From contig JAFWSS010000269.1 in assembly GCA_017524385.1 (NCBI GenBank), positions 1-36,205 of the forward strand: a stretch of 36,205 bases of DNA. Reading direction: 5' to 3'. The position numbers and the translations under genes are program-made. This document shows positions 7,865 to 15,717 of the stretch, one piece after another; positions within the stretch are counted from its first letter, which is position 1; every line of letters begins with the position of its first letter. The notes beneath the pieces were generated by a model. It ran no database searches. It had not been told where the DNA came from and saw nothing but the letters and a program-made list of their open reading frames with translations. The stretch is from Prevotella sp. GTDB lineage: Bacteria > Bacteroidota > Bacteroidia > Bacteroidales > Bacteroidaceae.

Positions 7865-7915
7865 ACAGCCATGTGAGAAAAGGGCTTTTCTCACATGGCT
7901 GTTATCGTTTTTTTT
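7865..7915 (+). terminator. rho-independent terminator after the transporter
   Basis: A perfect inverted repeat pairs ACAGCCATGTGAGAAAAG (7865-7882) with its complement at 7885-7902, followed by a run of eight T starting at 7908. The T-run is on the plus side only, so it serves the transporter gene rather than the convergent lipoprotein gene. Confidence 0.92.
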
Positions 7916-7974
7916 AGACGACTCTCCCTCAATCACATACGTTCCACCAATGAGGGGCTGGTGGTGAAAAATGG

Positions 7975-8709
7975 TCAGAAAGAGAAGAAGTTGAAGAAAT
8001 AAAGTACGGTGACCCAGTTTCGGTTACTCATGTTCCTTACATTCCCGATATTACGGCCATCCTTGTAGATGTCTCCGTTGGAGCGTACCTCTCCCACCCT
8101 TCTGCCATCCTCGAAAACGTCTCCGTTGGAGCGGATTTGCCCCACTCTTCTTCCATCCTTGAAAACGTCACCATCGGAACGGATTTGCCCTGCTGATCTT
8201 CCTTGCACATAGATGTCTCCATTGGAATAGAGTCTTCCCACATTGCGTCCACTGATGAATACGTCACCATTTGGACGTATGGTTCCCACCTGACGTCCCT
8301 GGTAGAACAATTCCATATCTTTTGTTTGAGAGGTGGACTGTGTCGATGTGGATGCAGTGGAAGCTCGAGAGATGGAACTGTTTTGGGATGGAGTGGTGGT
8401 CTGGGTATTCCGATTGGTCTGGGTATTCCGATTGGTCTGAGTATTCTGAGTGGTTTGGGTATTCTGAGTATTCCGAGTGGTCTGAGTGGTCTGAGTGGTC
8501 TGAGTGTTTTGTGACGTGCCTGTTCCGAAGATGTTTCCGTAGGTGTCAATAGTGTTGGCCACAGAGCCAAGTTGATACAGGGTGTTTTCCAAAGAGCCAC
8601 ATCCTGAGTATGCCATGGTAGCGACAAAGATGAAGGATAAAGCACATGCTCGCTGTATTATTCCATAGGCTGTCGACGTTTTGCGAACCTTTGTACGATT
8701 TTTTTTCAT
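7975..8709 (-). CDS. repeat-rich lipoprotein (beta-flower-like repeats)
   Basis: The protein is 244 residues from ATG 8709; a TTG six bases earlier is less likely. A basic start and a hydrophobic stretch end in YSGC, a usable though imperfect lipobox with Cys37, so it is probably a lipoprotein exported to the envelope. Residues about 66-130 are low-complexity Asn/Thr/Gln/Ser, encoded by 9-18 bp DNA repeats at 8395-8510. From about 135 to 226 come six repeats of about 14 residues with the pattern GRxVGxIRSNGDVF. This spacing recalls the five-fold beta-flower proteins of Bacteroidetes; that match is from memory. The low-complexity part would be a flexible linker lifting the repeat domain off the membrane. 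Function unknown. Confidence 0.8.
   Translation of the reverse strand: MKKNRTKVRKTSTAYGIIQRACALSFIFVATMAYSGCGSLENTLYQLGSVANTIDTYGNIFGTGTSQNTQTTQTTQTTRNTQNTQTTQNTQTNRNTQTNRNTQTTTPSQNSSISRASTASTSTQSTSQTKDMELFYQGRQVGTIRPNGDVFISGRNVGRLYSNGDIYVQGRSAGQIRSDGDVFKDGRRVGQIRSNGDVFEDGRRVGEVRSNGDIYKDGRNIGNVRNMSNRNWVTVLYFFNFFSF
8395..8510. repeat. imperfect 9/18-bp repeats in lipoprotein gene
   Basis: Short units such as GAGTGGTCT and GGTATTCCGATTGGTCT recur in irregular order over about 115 bp. They encode the Asn-Thr-Gln-Thr linker of the lipoprotein on the minus strand. All are multiples of three, so length changes would keep the frame. Confidence 0.8.
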
Positions 8710-8812
8710 AACCAATATTAGTGTTTAGTTGTATGACTTGTTTTCTTTTACTACGTTTTTTTATATGACGGTGAAGGATTGGAAATGTAATCGTTTTTTT
8801 TTAATATAAAAG

Positions 8813-8843
8813 TTTGTTGTTTTCAATATTATTGCTACTTTTG
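8813..8843 (+). promoter_or_regulatory. promoter of the mannosyltransferase gene
   Basis: TTTG (8813-8816), 19 bp, TACTTTTG (8836-8843): a full consensus match. The start codon at 8896 is 52 bp downstream. Confidence 0.78.
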
Positions 8844-8895
8844 CAGCGTACTTTTCATCTTTTCGAAAAGAAATAGTGACTAACACCCTCAATCC

Positions 8896-9648
8896 ATGAA
8901 CCAGTCAGACAGCATCGTCATCATCCCCACCTATCAAGAGAAGGAAAACATCGAGAAGATAACAAGGGCGATATTTGCTCTTGAGAAGCGTTTCGATATC
9001 CTTGTCATCGACGACGGCAGCCCTGATGGCACTGCATCGATAGTCCATCGGCTGATCAAGGAGGAGTTTTCCGACCGTCTACACATCATCGAGCGTTCAG
9101 GCAAGCTTGGTTTGGGCACCGCCTACCTGGCGGGTTTCAAATGGGCATTAGAGCAGGGTTACGACTACATCTTCGAGATGGACGCCGACTTCAGCCATGC
9201 CCCTGAAGACCTGCCGCGTCTTTATTCCGCATGCCATGACGAGGGTTACGACTTGGCCATAGGCTCTCGCTATGTCAGCGGCGTGAATGTTGTGAACTGG
9301 CCCATGGGTCGTGTCTTGATGAGCTATTTTGCTTCCAAATATGTTCGGTTTGTCACTGGTTTCAATATCCACGACACGACAGCCGGTTTCAAGTGTTACA
9401 AGCGCCGTGTATTGGAAACGATAGAACTGGACAAGATTCGTTTCAAGGGGTATGGCTTTCAAATCGAGATGAAATACACCACCTACAAGATTGGTTTCCG
9501 CATCAAGGAAGTTCCTGTCGTGTTTGTAAATCGTCGTGAGGGTGTCAGCAAGATGAGCGGTGGCATTTTCTCTGAAGCTTTCTTTGGGGTCATGCGCCTC
9601 CGCTGGGACGGTTGGTTCCGCAAATACCCACCACTGCCAAAGGATTGA
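8896..9648 (+). CDS. polyprenol monophosphomannose synthase (GT2)
   Basis: This 250-residue cytosolic GT2 enzyme matches the Dpm1-type polyprenol-phosphate mannose synthases in length and motifs. It shows IPTYQEKENI at the start, the nucleotide-binding LVIDDGSPDGT near residue 35-45, and the metal-binding DADFSH with the DxD-like Asp pair near residue 97-100. It then has GSRYVSG, and TTAGFKCYKRRVL in the acceptor region. It lacks the C-terminal membrane segments of larger relatives. The enzyme moves mannose (or a similar sugar) from a nucleotide donor to a lipid phosphate, giving a membrane donor for later glycosylation. In Bacteroidetes such donors feed protein O-glycosylation and glycan assembly, but its use here is not shown. 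The gene is monocistronic and convergent with plsC. Confidence 0.92.
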   Translation: MNQSDSIVIIPTYQEKENIEKITRAIFALEKRFDILVIDDGSPDGTASIVHRLIKEEFSDRLHIIERSGKLGLGTAYLAGFKWALEQGYDYIFEMDADFSHAPEDLPRLYSACHDEGYDLAIGSRYVSGVNVVNWPMGRVLMSYFASKYVRFVTGFNIHDTTAGFKCYKRRVLETIELDKIRFKGYGFQIEMKYTTYKIGFRIKEVPVVFVNRREGVSKMSGGIFSEAFFGVMRLRWDGWFRKYPPLPKD

Positions 9649-9663
9649 TGTTTTGAACCGCAT

Positions 9664-9685
9664 TGGCAGGGGACCTGTTCTGCCA
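9664..9685. terminator. weak hairpin between convergent genes
   Basis: TGGCAG (9664-9669) can pair with CTGCCA (9680-9685). The stem is only 6 bp and no T-run follows closely, so termination here is doubtful. Confidence 0.25.
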
Positions 9686-9726
9686 GTTTCCTTTGCCGCA
9701 ATATTTTTGCAGACATCGCGCCCATC

Positions 9727-10485
9727 TTATTGGTCGGGGTTGTGCACGGTACCCTGGTATTCGGGTGTGAGTGCTGACATGATGGCACTGTAACTGTCTG
9801 TCATGGCTGAGGTCACGTTTGAAGGCCCTTTTTCGAAAGGATAGACAGGTTGGTGAATGGTGAGTTTCAAGGGATGCCATTCTACGAAATGCCAGTCTTT
9901 CATCCTTGGCAAGACATTGAAAGAACCATTGATGGTCAATGGAACAACAGGCAGTTGCAATTCGTCTGCCAACATGAACGCCCCTCTTTTGAAAACGCCC
10001 ATATGCCCGGTGAATGTCCTGGCACCCTCTGGGAACACCATCAGCGAAGTGCCTCCGGTGAGCATTTCCCGAGCATGGTCGTATGTGGCTTTGATTTTCT
10101 TGGGGCCTCGTTTGTCGACCAGTATTTGCTTTGATGCCTTGCATGCCGCCCCCACCATGGGTATTTTCAAGATTTGATATTTCATCATCCACCTGATGTT
10201 CCTTCCAAGGTATCCATAGACGAGGAAGATATCGAAGGCTCCCTGGTGGTTGGCGACGAAGACATACGACTTGTCTTTTTCGAGATTAGCCTCTCCTTCC
10301 ACCTTTACTGGCAACAGGAGCACCTTGATGATGAGCCATCCCCACCATTTCCCCGGGTAATATCCCCAGAAATGCGCGTTTCCTATGGCACATCCAATGG
10401 TGACCATGAGTGTGGTGATGATGGTGTAGATTACAATGATTGGAAGTGCGATGAACAGTTGGTAGATGCGATATAGGTACTTCAT
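9727..10485 (-). CDS. plsC: 1-acyl-sn-glycerol-3-phosphate acyltransferase
   Basis: This 252-residue membrane-bound acyltransferase makes phosphatidic acid from lysophosphatidic acid and an acyl donor, the second acylation of phospholipid synthesis. The catalytic NHxxxxD box is complete (N79, H80, D85 in NHQGAFD). The second family box is FPEGARTFTG at 151-160, where the Arg binds the substrate phosphate. Residues 8-35 form one or two hydrophobic helices that anchor it to the inner face of the membrane. The start is ATG 10485, 15 bp after the stop of the metallophosphoesterase gene, so it is the last gene of the operon that begins at 14670. A related acyltransferase acting on an ornithine or sphingo-type lipid cannot be excluded from sequence alone. 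Confidence 0.88.
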   Translation of the reverse strand: MKYLYRIYQLFIALPIIVIYTIITTLMVTIGCAIGNAHFWGYYPGKWWGWLIIKVLLLPVKVEGEANLEKDKSYVFVANHQGAFDIFLVYGYLGRNIRWMMKYQILKIPMVGAACKASKQILVDKRGPKKIKATYDHAREMLTGGTSLMVFPEGARTFTGHMGVFKRGAFMLADELQLPVVPLTINGSFNVLPRMKDWHFVEWHPLKLTIHQPVYPFEKGPSNVTSAMTDSYSAIMSALTPEYQGTVHNPDQ

Positions 10486-10500
10486 ATTATTGTATGATTG

Positions 10501-11661
10501 TTATTGCTTGTGAAGTGTGAGCAACACCACCTCTCCAGGGACATTGAACCTCAGCGGTATGAGAGCTCCCAGTCCTGCGGTGACATATAGTTTTTTCCCA
10601 TTCAACTCATACATGCCATAGTCTTCCGTGAATCCAAAGGTAGTAGTTGAAAGTCCGAAGAGTCTGATTTGTCCTCCATGTGTGTGCCCGCTGACGGTGA
10701 GCGGCGCATCGACGTATGGCACCACAGAAGTGCGCCAATGCTTGGGGTTGTGTGCGAGCATGATGGTGAACGCACCAGGGCCGATTCCAGAGATGGCGTT
10801 CTCATAATTGGCCACTTCCCTGTCAATGCCCATTTGCTCATTGCCTTTCATTCCTGCCAGCACAATGCTGTCGTTCCCATGGTGGATGGAGATGTTTTCG
10901 TTGAGCAGCAGGCTCCATCCCATATCACGTTGGTACTTCTTGGTTTTCTCCTCAGAGGCCAGTTTTTCCTCCTTTGTGCCGCCTATGTATTTGGAATAGT
11001 CATGGTTCCCCATGATGGAAAACACACCATCTGGTGCCTTCAACCGAGAGAGAATGGGCATATGCTCCTCCATCTCTTCAGGGCGGGTGTTCTGCATGTC
11101 ACCAAGAAAGAAGATGGCATTGGGTTTCAATGCAAGCATGCTGTCCACCGCATCGGCTAGCACTTTCTGTTTTTTTCCTGTAAAACTTCCTACATGTGCG
11201 TCAGAGAATAGCACGATGCGATATCCGTCAAATTCCTTTGGCACCCTGGATGAAGCAAACTCCACCCTTTTCACCTCAAATTTTTTAAAACCTATGGTAG
11301 AACCATATATGGTCACATAAACAGATAGCAGAGCCAAAATGATGCCGACCGGAATACCCCAATTACGCCTCGAACGGAAGAACATCCTTGTCAACCTTCC
11401 GAAGGCAGCACACAAAACGATCAACACTTTTGGGATGACATACACTCCGATGATGAACAAATAGATGTTTAGCGATGTTTGCGGATGCGGTGTGAAGTCT
11501 GGTTGAAGAGCCAGCCAACTGGTGTAAGCCAACATGGCGAGTGTTTGCATCCACCATAGCATCTTGCAGCGCAAAGAGCATCGTGAGATGCAGTGCTGGT
11601 AGATGCTGATGTCGGGCAACATGATAATTGCTACATACAACAATAAAGCTCTTGCTATCAT
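10501..11661 (-). CDS. membrane-anchored metallophosphoesterase
   Basis: The 386-residue protein has three or four N-terminal membrane helices (about residues 1-20, 35-52, 64-86 and 103-122) followed by a calcineurin-type phosphoesterase domain. All metal-site motifs are visible: FSDAHVG (152-158), GDMQN (187-191), GNHDY (218-222), an AHNP segment and SGHTHGGQ. The second motif has Asn where many relatives have Asp at the fifth position, a tolerated change. The layout matches the YkuE-like group. These remove phosphate from lipid or nucleotide substrates; some homologues act on UDP-diacylglucosamine, but this protein's target is not known. It follows the MetH activation gene by 22 bp and precedes plsC by 15 bp, which fits a lipid role (inference). 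Confidence 0.87.
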   Translation of the reverse strand: MIARALLLYVAIIMLPDISIYQHCISRCSLRCKMLWWMQTLAMLAYTSWLALQPDFTPHPQTSLNIYLFIIGVYVIPKVLIVLCAAFGRLTRMFFRSRRNWGIPVGIILALLSVYVTIYGSTIGFKKFEVKRVEFASSRVPKEFDGYRIVLFSDAHVGSFTGKKQKVLADAVDSMLALKPNAIFFLGDMQNTRPEEMEEHMPILSRLKAPDGVFSIMGNHDYSKYIGGTKEEKLASEEKTKKYQRDMGWSLLLNENISIHHGNDSIVLAGMKGNEQMGIDREVANYENAISGIGPGAFTIMLAHNPKHWRTSVVPYVDAPLTVSGHTHGGQIRLFGLSTTTFGFTEDYGMYELNGKKLYVTAGLGALIPLRFNVPGEVVLLTLHKQ

Positions 11662-11683
11662 TATATTTACAGTATTGTATTGT

Positions 11684-12505
11684 TTAGTCCTCTTTCACGA
11701 TACTTGTAGCGAGGAATTTTCCCATCACCTCCAAAGGCAAGCCTCTTCTTCTTGCATAATCAGCCAACTGGTCCTTTCCTATCCTCCCAAGGTTGAAATA
11801 CCTTGCTTCAGGATGAGAGATCATCAGACCGGAAACCGATGCATGGGGCCTCATTGCCCCGTTCTCGGTAAGATGTATCCCAATCTCTCTCATTCCAATC
11901 AGCCTGTCTATGATGAAGTTCATACTGGTGTCGGGCAGAGAAGGATATCCCACAGCAGGCCGGATGCCTTGGAATTGTTCAGCATGCATCTGTTGGATGG
12001 AGAGGTTTTCCTCTGCCGCATATCCCCAGAGGCTTTTGCGCACTTCCTCGTGCAGCACCTCCACGGTGGCCTCGGCCAACCTGTCTGCCACTGTTTGTGC
12101 CAACAGCCGTTTGTATGGGTCGTCCTCCTCCACTCTTTCCATCATCGGGTCGACAGTGGCGGCGAACACTCCCACTTTGTCGGCAATTCCTACATCGACA
12201 GGACGTACGAAATCGGCCAGGCACAGACAAACGCCTGTCTCGGGGTCGGGCTGCTGCTGTCTCAACAATGGGATTCTGTACCCCTCCATGACGAGGTCGT
12301 CACCATCGGCCTGTGCATCATAGAGGCCCACGACGGCATAGGTGTGATAGGAGGAGTCAAACATTCTCATCATCTCCTCAGCATCCCTCCGGAGGTTTTT
12401 TCTCACCTCCTCAGTCTTTCCCCCCATCTGCCACGCATGGTAGAAATAGAGCCAGTTGACATATGGCTCCACTTGACGTATGGCATATTCGAAAATCTTT
12501 CTCAT
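11684..12505 (-). CDS. stand-alone methionine synthase activation domain
   Basis: The 273-residue protein is equivalent to only the C-terminal activation domain of cobalamin-dependent methionine synthase. RPAVGYP (182-188) and the segments LTENGAMRPHASVSG and HPEARYF (231-237) match the AdoMet-binding region that in E. coli MetH remethylates oxidised cob(II)alamin. No homocysteine, folate or B12-binding domain is present, and none is adjacent. In E. coli MetH this domain spans roughly 330 residues, so the protein is close to one complete domain. It would reactivate a shorter MetH in trans, using AdoMet and a flavodoxin-like electron donor (inference). The start overlaps the dihydroorotase stop by four bases (ATGA), so the two are translationally coupled. 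Confidence 0.87.
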   Translation of the reverse strand: MRKIFEYAIRQVEPYVNWLYFYHAWQMGGKTEEVRKNLRRDAEEMMRMFDSSYHTYAVVGLYDAQADGDDLVMEGYRIPLLRQQQPDPETGVCLCLADFVRPVDVGIADKVGVFAATVDPMMERVEEDDPYKRLLAQTVADRLAEATVEVLHEEVRKSLWGYAAEENLSIQQMHAEQFQGIRPAVGYPSLPDTSMNFIIDRLIGMREIGIHLTENGAMRPHASVSGLMISHPEARYFNLGRIGKDQLADYARRRGLPLEVMGKFLATSIVKED

Positions 12506-13851
12506 ATTCCTATGCGGAACGCCACCTCCTCGCCTTGCGCACTATCATCGAAACGTTCGTGGTCGAGGATATGCCTCCCATTGCAGAAAGTATGTTCAAC
12601 ACGCCAATTGAATCGCTCACCTTCAAGAGGTGTCCATCCGCATTTGCTTTCAACCATCTCATTTGTCAGCGTCCACGGTTCCCCTCTCTTGACCAGCACT
12701 ACATCGGCCTTGAAGCCAGGTCTCAAGAATCCTCTTCCATGGACGTCGAACAGCATTGCCGGGTGGTGGCACATCAACTGCACCAACCTCTCCATGGAAA
12801 GCCACCCCTCGTCGACCAATCGCAGCATTCCAATGAGTGAGAACTGCACCATAGGCATGCCTGATGCTGCTTTTTTGCAACCTCCCACTTTCTCGCTTCT
12901 TAGATGTGGCGCATGATCGGTAGCCACGGTGAACAATCTTCCATCTGAGAGAGCATGTCGCAACGCCTTCCGGTCTTCTTCGGTCTTCACCGCCGGATTG
13001 CATTTTACCAACGCCCCTCTTAAGTAATAGTCGGCGTTGGTGAACAACAGGTGGGGCAAGGCCGCCTCTGCGGTGATTCTCGGCAATTCATCGCCCTCCC
13101 TGTAAGGTTGGAAAAGCGAAAGCTCTTGTTGGGTTGAGATATGTGCCACATGGAGTCTCGCCCCGGTCTCTCTCGCCAAATCCACGGCAAGAGCAGAGGA
13201 ATCATAACATCCTTTTGCAGAACGTACCATTGGATGCTGTTCCACCGGTGGGTCGTCGCCATAGCGGTTTATGGCAATCTCCATTTGACGATTGATTTGC
13301 CCATTGTCCTCGCAATGCGCCACAATGGGCAAAGATGCCTTTCTGAAGAGGGCTTTCAGTGTTTCCTTCTTCTCCACCAGCATGTTTCCCGTTGACGCTC
13401 CCATGAACACCTTTATTCCGGGGACACGCTTGGGGTCGATTTGTGAAATCAAGTCGATGTTGTCGTTGGTGGCTCCGAAGAAGAAAGAGTAGTTGACGTG
13501 ACAACCTTTTCGCGCCCTTTTGAATTTATCTTCCAATGCCTTCAGCGTGGTGGTCTGCGGCATGGTGTTAGGCATGTCGAAGAACGTTGTCACACCTCCA
13601 TATGCAGCCGCCCTGCTCTCGCTTTTGATGTCTGCCTTCGCGGTGAGTCCAGGTTCTCTGAAATGTACATGAGTGTCAATTATGCCGGGCAAGATGAAAC
13701 ACCCTGTGGCATCCACGCGCTCGTCGTAGTCACCACAAGGTGCTTCCTTTCCTTCGCAAACTTCTTCTATGCTGTCATCCTTGATGACCAGATGACCATG
13801 AAACGACCTACCTTCGTTTACGATGGTGGCATTAGAAAGCAGAGTTCGCAT
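12502..13851 (-). CDS. pyrC: dihydroorotase
   Basis: The 449-residue enzyme closes N-carbamoyl-L-aspartate to dihydroorotate in pyrimidine synthesis. Zinc ligands H61 and H63 sit in HVHFREPG. GIKVFMGAST lies at 145-154, further conserved His residues are in VAHCEDNG and HVAHIST, and the catalytic Asp is in TDHAPH (311-316). Length and motifs fit the longer, Bacillus-type (class I) dihydroorotases rather than the short E. coli type. In this family allantoinase and dihydropyrimidinase are relatives, but HFREPG and the MPNTMP segment favour dihydroorotase. It lies 6 bp after the DUF4369 lipoprotein gene and overlaps the next gene by 4 bp, so it is in the middle of an operon whose other members have no known pyrimidine role. 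Confidence 0.92.
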   Translation of the reverse strand: MRTLLSNATIVNEGRSFHGHLVIKDDSIEEVCEGKEAPCGDYDERVDATGCFILPGIIDTHVHFREPGLTAKADIKSESRAAAYGGVTTFFDMPNTMPQTTTLKALEDKFKRARKGCHVNYSFFFGATNDNIDLISQIDPKRVPGIKVFMGASTGNMLVEKKETLKALFRKASLPIVAHCEDNGQINRQMEIAINRYGDDPPVEQHPMVRSAKGCYDSSALAVDLARETGARLHVAHISTQQELSLFQPYREGDELPRITAEAALPHLLFTNADYYLRGALVKCNPAVKTEEDRKALRHALSDGRLFTVATDHAPHLRSEKVGGCKKAASGMPMVQFSLIGMLRLVDEGWLSMERLVQLMCHHPAMLFDVHGRGFLRPGFKADVVLVKRGEPWTLTNEMVESKCGWTPLEGERFNWRVEHTFCNGRHILDHERFDDSAQGEEVAFRIGI

Positions 13852-13857
13852 GTCGGT

Positions 13858-14670
13858 TCATTTCTTATCCTTTTTCACCTTCGAGGTGTCTCCGGCCTCT
13901 TTCACTGCAGGAGCTGCCATCTCGTTGGGTGTGGGAGGTTGCGGCAATGTCACTGGAGCCGGTTGCTCCAATCCATTTGCTTGGTTTTGAATTTGTTTTG
14001 CCTTATTGATATAATTTACAACAAAAGGATCTTTCTTGAAATTGTCTGTGGCTTTGCTCATGATGTCAACAACCCATGGCGTCATCTCGGGGAATTGTCG
14101 CATCTGTGCATAAGTCATGAAGATGAACGGCCCTAATACGTTGTCGAAATTCTCAACAACCGACTGTGTGAAAAGAGAGTCCATGCTTGCTATGATAAGT
14201 TGGTTCTCTTTGCTCAGCCTAGGTATGACGTCGTTCTGCATATCCTTGCCATCCATGAACGCCAAATAATATTCATGGTCCAATTCCTCTAGTTTGATGC
14301 TCAGACTGTCTCGGCAAGAGAAGAAATGGTAAAGTTTGTCATTGAGTGCAGTCCCTCCCCATTTCATGTTTGACTTATTCACCTTGACGGAAATGAGTCC
14401 TTCCTCAAGCACCAGGGGTATGGAGAAGTTGTCAAAGACGAGGCGCACAACTCTCGTGCTGTCAGTGGTGCCAGATAGTCCGAATTTGCCATGTACGACC
14501 TCGGTAGAGTCCATGTCTCTCAAACTGTCATTCATGACAATTCTGAGATACACTTTGCTGTTGTCTAGTCCAGGATGGTCGGTCGAGCCCTCAATGTTGT
14601 ATGTGTTCAGGCACGAAGCCAATCCAGTCACAATAGCGACACATATGAGGTATGAGAATTTGTTGTTCAT
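13858..14670 (-). CDS. DUF4369 lipoprotein
   Basis: This 270-residue exported protein begins MNNKFSYLICVAIVTG and has a clear lipobox, LASC, so it is acylated on Cys20 and anchored in the envelope. The first 110 residues resemble the DUF4369 beta-domain (YNIEGS, then a VYLRIV strand and an EEGLISVKV strand). In many Bacteroidetes this domain sits in front of a thioredoxin-like domain; here no CxxC follows, only a helical part and a Pro/Ala/Lys-rich tail (about 220-270). A longer reading from 14700 would put ten residues before the signal peptide and is rejected. It is the first gene of the minus-strand operon to plsC, with the promoter at 14700-14731. Function unknown. Confidence 0.8.
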   Translation of the reverse strand: MNNKFSYLICVAIVTGLASCLNTYNIEGSTDHPGLDNSKVYLRIVMNDSLRDMDSTEVVHGKFGLSGTTDSTRVVRLVFDNFSIPLVLEEGLISVKVNKSNMKWGGTALNDKLYHFFSCRDSLSIKLEELDHEYYLAFMDGKDMQNDVIPRLSKENQLIIASMDSLFTQSVVENFDNVLGPFIFMTYAQMRQFPEMTPWVVDIMSKATDNFKKDPFVVNYINKAKQIQNQANGLEQPAPVTLPQPPTPNEMAAPAVKEAGDTSKVKKDKK

Positions 14671-14699
14671 ATTTAGATAAGCGAAATTGATTTCAAACA

Positions 14700-14731
14700 C
14701 AAAAATACAATCAAATATCGATGTATGAAAA
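14700..14731 (-). promoter_or_regulatory. promoter of the DUF4369-pyrC-plsC operon
   Basis: The minus strand shows TATTTTTG (14700-14707) preceded at 20 bp by TTTT in place of TTTG. The start codon at 14670 is 29 bp downstream. Confidence 0.6.
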
Positions 14732-14778
14732 CTTTTTTCTCCCTTATAGGTATGACGAGGGCACTTTTTATGATTTTT

Positions 14779-15180
14779 TCAATCTTTTTGCAATTCATTT
14801 GAAATTCTATGTGTTGAATACAGTTGCATGAGTGCGCCTGCCAAAAGGAAAACAACCCATTTGTTGTAAATGTATGCGATGTAATCTTGATAAGCCATCA
14901 ATGATGCAAGAAAGTGGTAATGAGTGTCAACCAACAACACTCCTGCTATGATGAGAAAGACTCCTGAAGCGAGCAAGATGCGTCTGAGCCTTTTCAACAC
15001 TACTTTGTTGCCTTCATATTTCTGCCTCGCCTGCATGGTTACGAAAAGGATTGCACCCAAAAAATAGACCCAAGAGAACACTTTGGGAATAAACAAGAAT
15101 GCACAACAGCCGGCGCCGATGGTCATCAGCACTGCTCCTACCAGGAAAATATAGGTTTCAATTTTGCTTAACTGGCGCAT
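14779..15180 (-). CDS. small four-helix membrane protein, unknown function
   Basis: This 133-residue hydrophobic protein has four likely transmembrane helices (about residues 10-30, 36-52, 70-88 and 105-122) joined by short basic loops, and a polar C terminus. I do not recognise a family with a known role. ATG 15180 gives a normal inner-membrane protein start (MRQLSKIE); a longer frame to 15216 would only add Lys/Thr-rich residues. The start overlaps the end of the FtsB-like gene by 23 bp, so the two are very likely made from one message. This suggests, without proving, a link to the cell envelope or division. Confidence 0.72.
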   Translation of the reverse strand: MRQLSKIETYIFLVGAVLMTIGAGCCAFLFIPKVFSWVYFLGAILFVTMQARQKYEGNKVVLKRLRRILLASGVFLIIAGVLLVDTHYHFLASLMAYQDYIAYIYNKWVVFLLAGALMQLYSTHRISNELQKD

Positions 15181-15496
15181 ATTCGTTTTTGTCTTTGATT
15201 TCGTCACTGAGCACATAAATGTCCTCGTCGCTTGCTTTCATGAAATATTTTTCCCTAGCAATCCTTCTGACTTCCTCTGGGTTGCGTTCCATCTCCTCAA
15301 GCCTGAGGGAGTCTTGCAAGAACCGCATGTCCTGCCTTTCTATCTCTTCTTCCAATTCTGCAATCTGTCGTGCATGTCGATAACGTTGCAGCATGCTGTT
15401 TTCTCCCAGCACGGTGATGATCAAAATGCCCCCAACGATGACGATGACATATTTGAACTTTCCGATCAACCACAAAATTCTCTTCCCTAATTTCAT
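15158..15496 (-). CDS. septum formation initiator, FtsB/DivIC family
   Basis: The 112-residue protein has the standard bitopic plan of FtsB/DivIC. A short basic cytosolic end is followed by one membrane helix (about 14-31) and a charged coiled coil with heptads through about residue 75 (IAELEEEIERQDM and onwards). The ending includes EEVRRIAREKYFMKASDEDIY, where the family's conserved AREKYxM segment is seen. FtsB/DivIC pairs with FtsL and FtsQ/DivIB outside the inner membrane and signals to the septal peptidoglycan synthase. It is the first gene of a two-gene message with the membrane protein, and has a promoter-like box TAATTTTG at 15565-15572. I leave the gene symbol open because FtsB and DivIC are not separable here. 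Confidence 0.88.
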   Translation of the reverse strand: MKLGKRILWLIGKFKYVIVIVGGILIITVLGENSMLQRYRHARQIAELEEEIERQDMRFLQDSLRLEEMERNPEEVRRIAREKYFMKASDEDIYVLSDEIKDKNEYAPVKQN

Positions 15497-15564
15497 CTAC
15501 ATTTCCAATTTATCAAGTGCCGATATGAAAAAGGCCCAAATGCAGCCTCACTTCGACCAATTGG

Positions 15565-15572
15565 CAAAATTA
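15565..15572 (-). promoter_or_regulatory. -7 box of the FtsB-like gene
   Basis: TAATTTTG on the minus strand matches the -7 consensus; no good TTTG is seen at 19-21 bp. The start codon is 69 bp downstream. Confidence 0.4.
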
Positions 15573-15650
15573 GACAAAAAAACTCACAGAACCATCAGAA
15601 GAGCGTGAAAGAATGTTAATGCCCGTCCATTCAATCTGTATTAAATGGAA

Positions 15651-15695
15651 ATCCCCACGCCTTCGTGGTATTTCCACCTTTGAAGTCGTGGGGAT
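15651..15695. terminator. hairpin after the dockerin gene
   Basis: ATCCCCACG (15651-15659) pairs with CGTGGGGAT (15687-15695), and CTTC (15661-15664) with GAAG (15682-15685) after one mismatch. GGTA and TTTCCACC lie in the loop. It is 23 bp past the stop of the dockerin gene on the minus strand, followed by a T-rich but not continuous stretch. It could be a terminator; the CCCCACG/CGTGGGG arms also recall the end hairpins of IS200/IS605-type elements, but no transposase is near. Confidence 0.5.
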
Positions 15696-15717
15696 GGCTA
15701 TTGTTTTCTATCTGTGC

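Noticed and set aside
11603-12916. Plus-strand frame of 437 codons
   Set aside because: It lies fully opposite the MetH activation gene and part of dihydroorotase, both with clear motifs; its translation has no recognisable domain.
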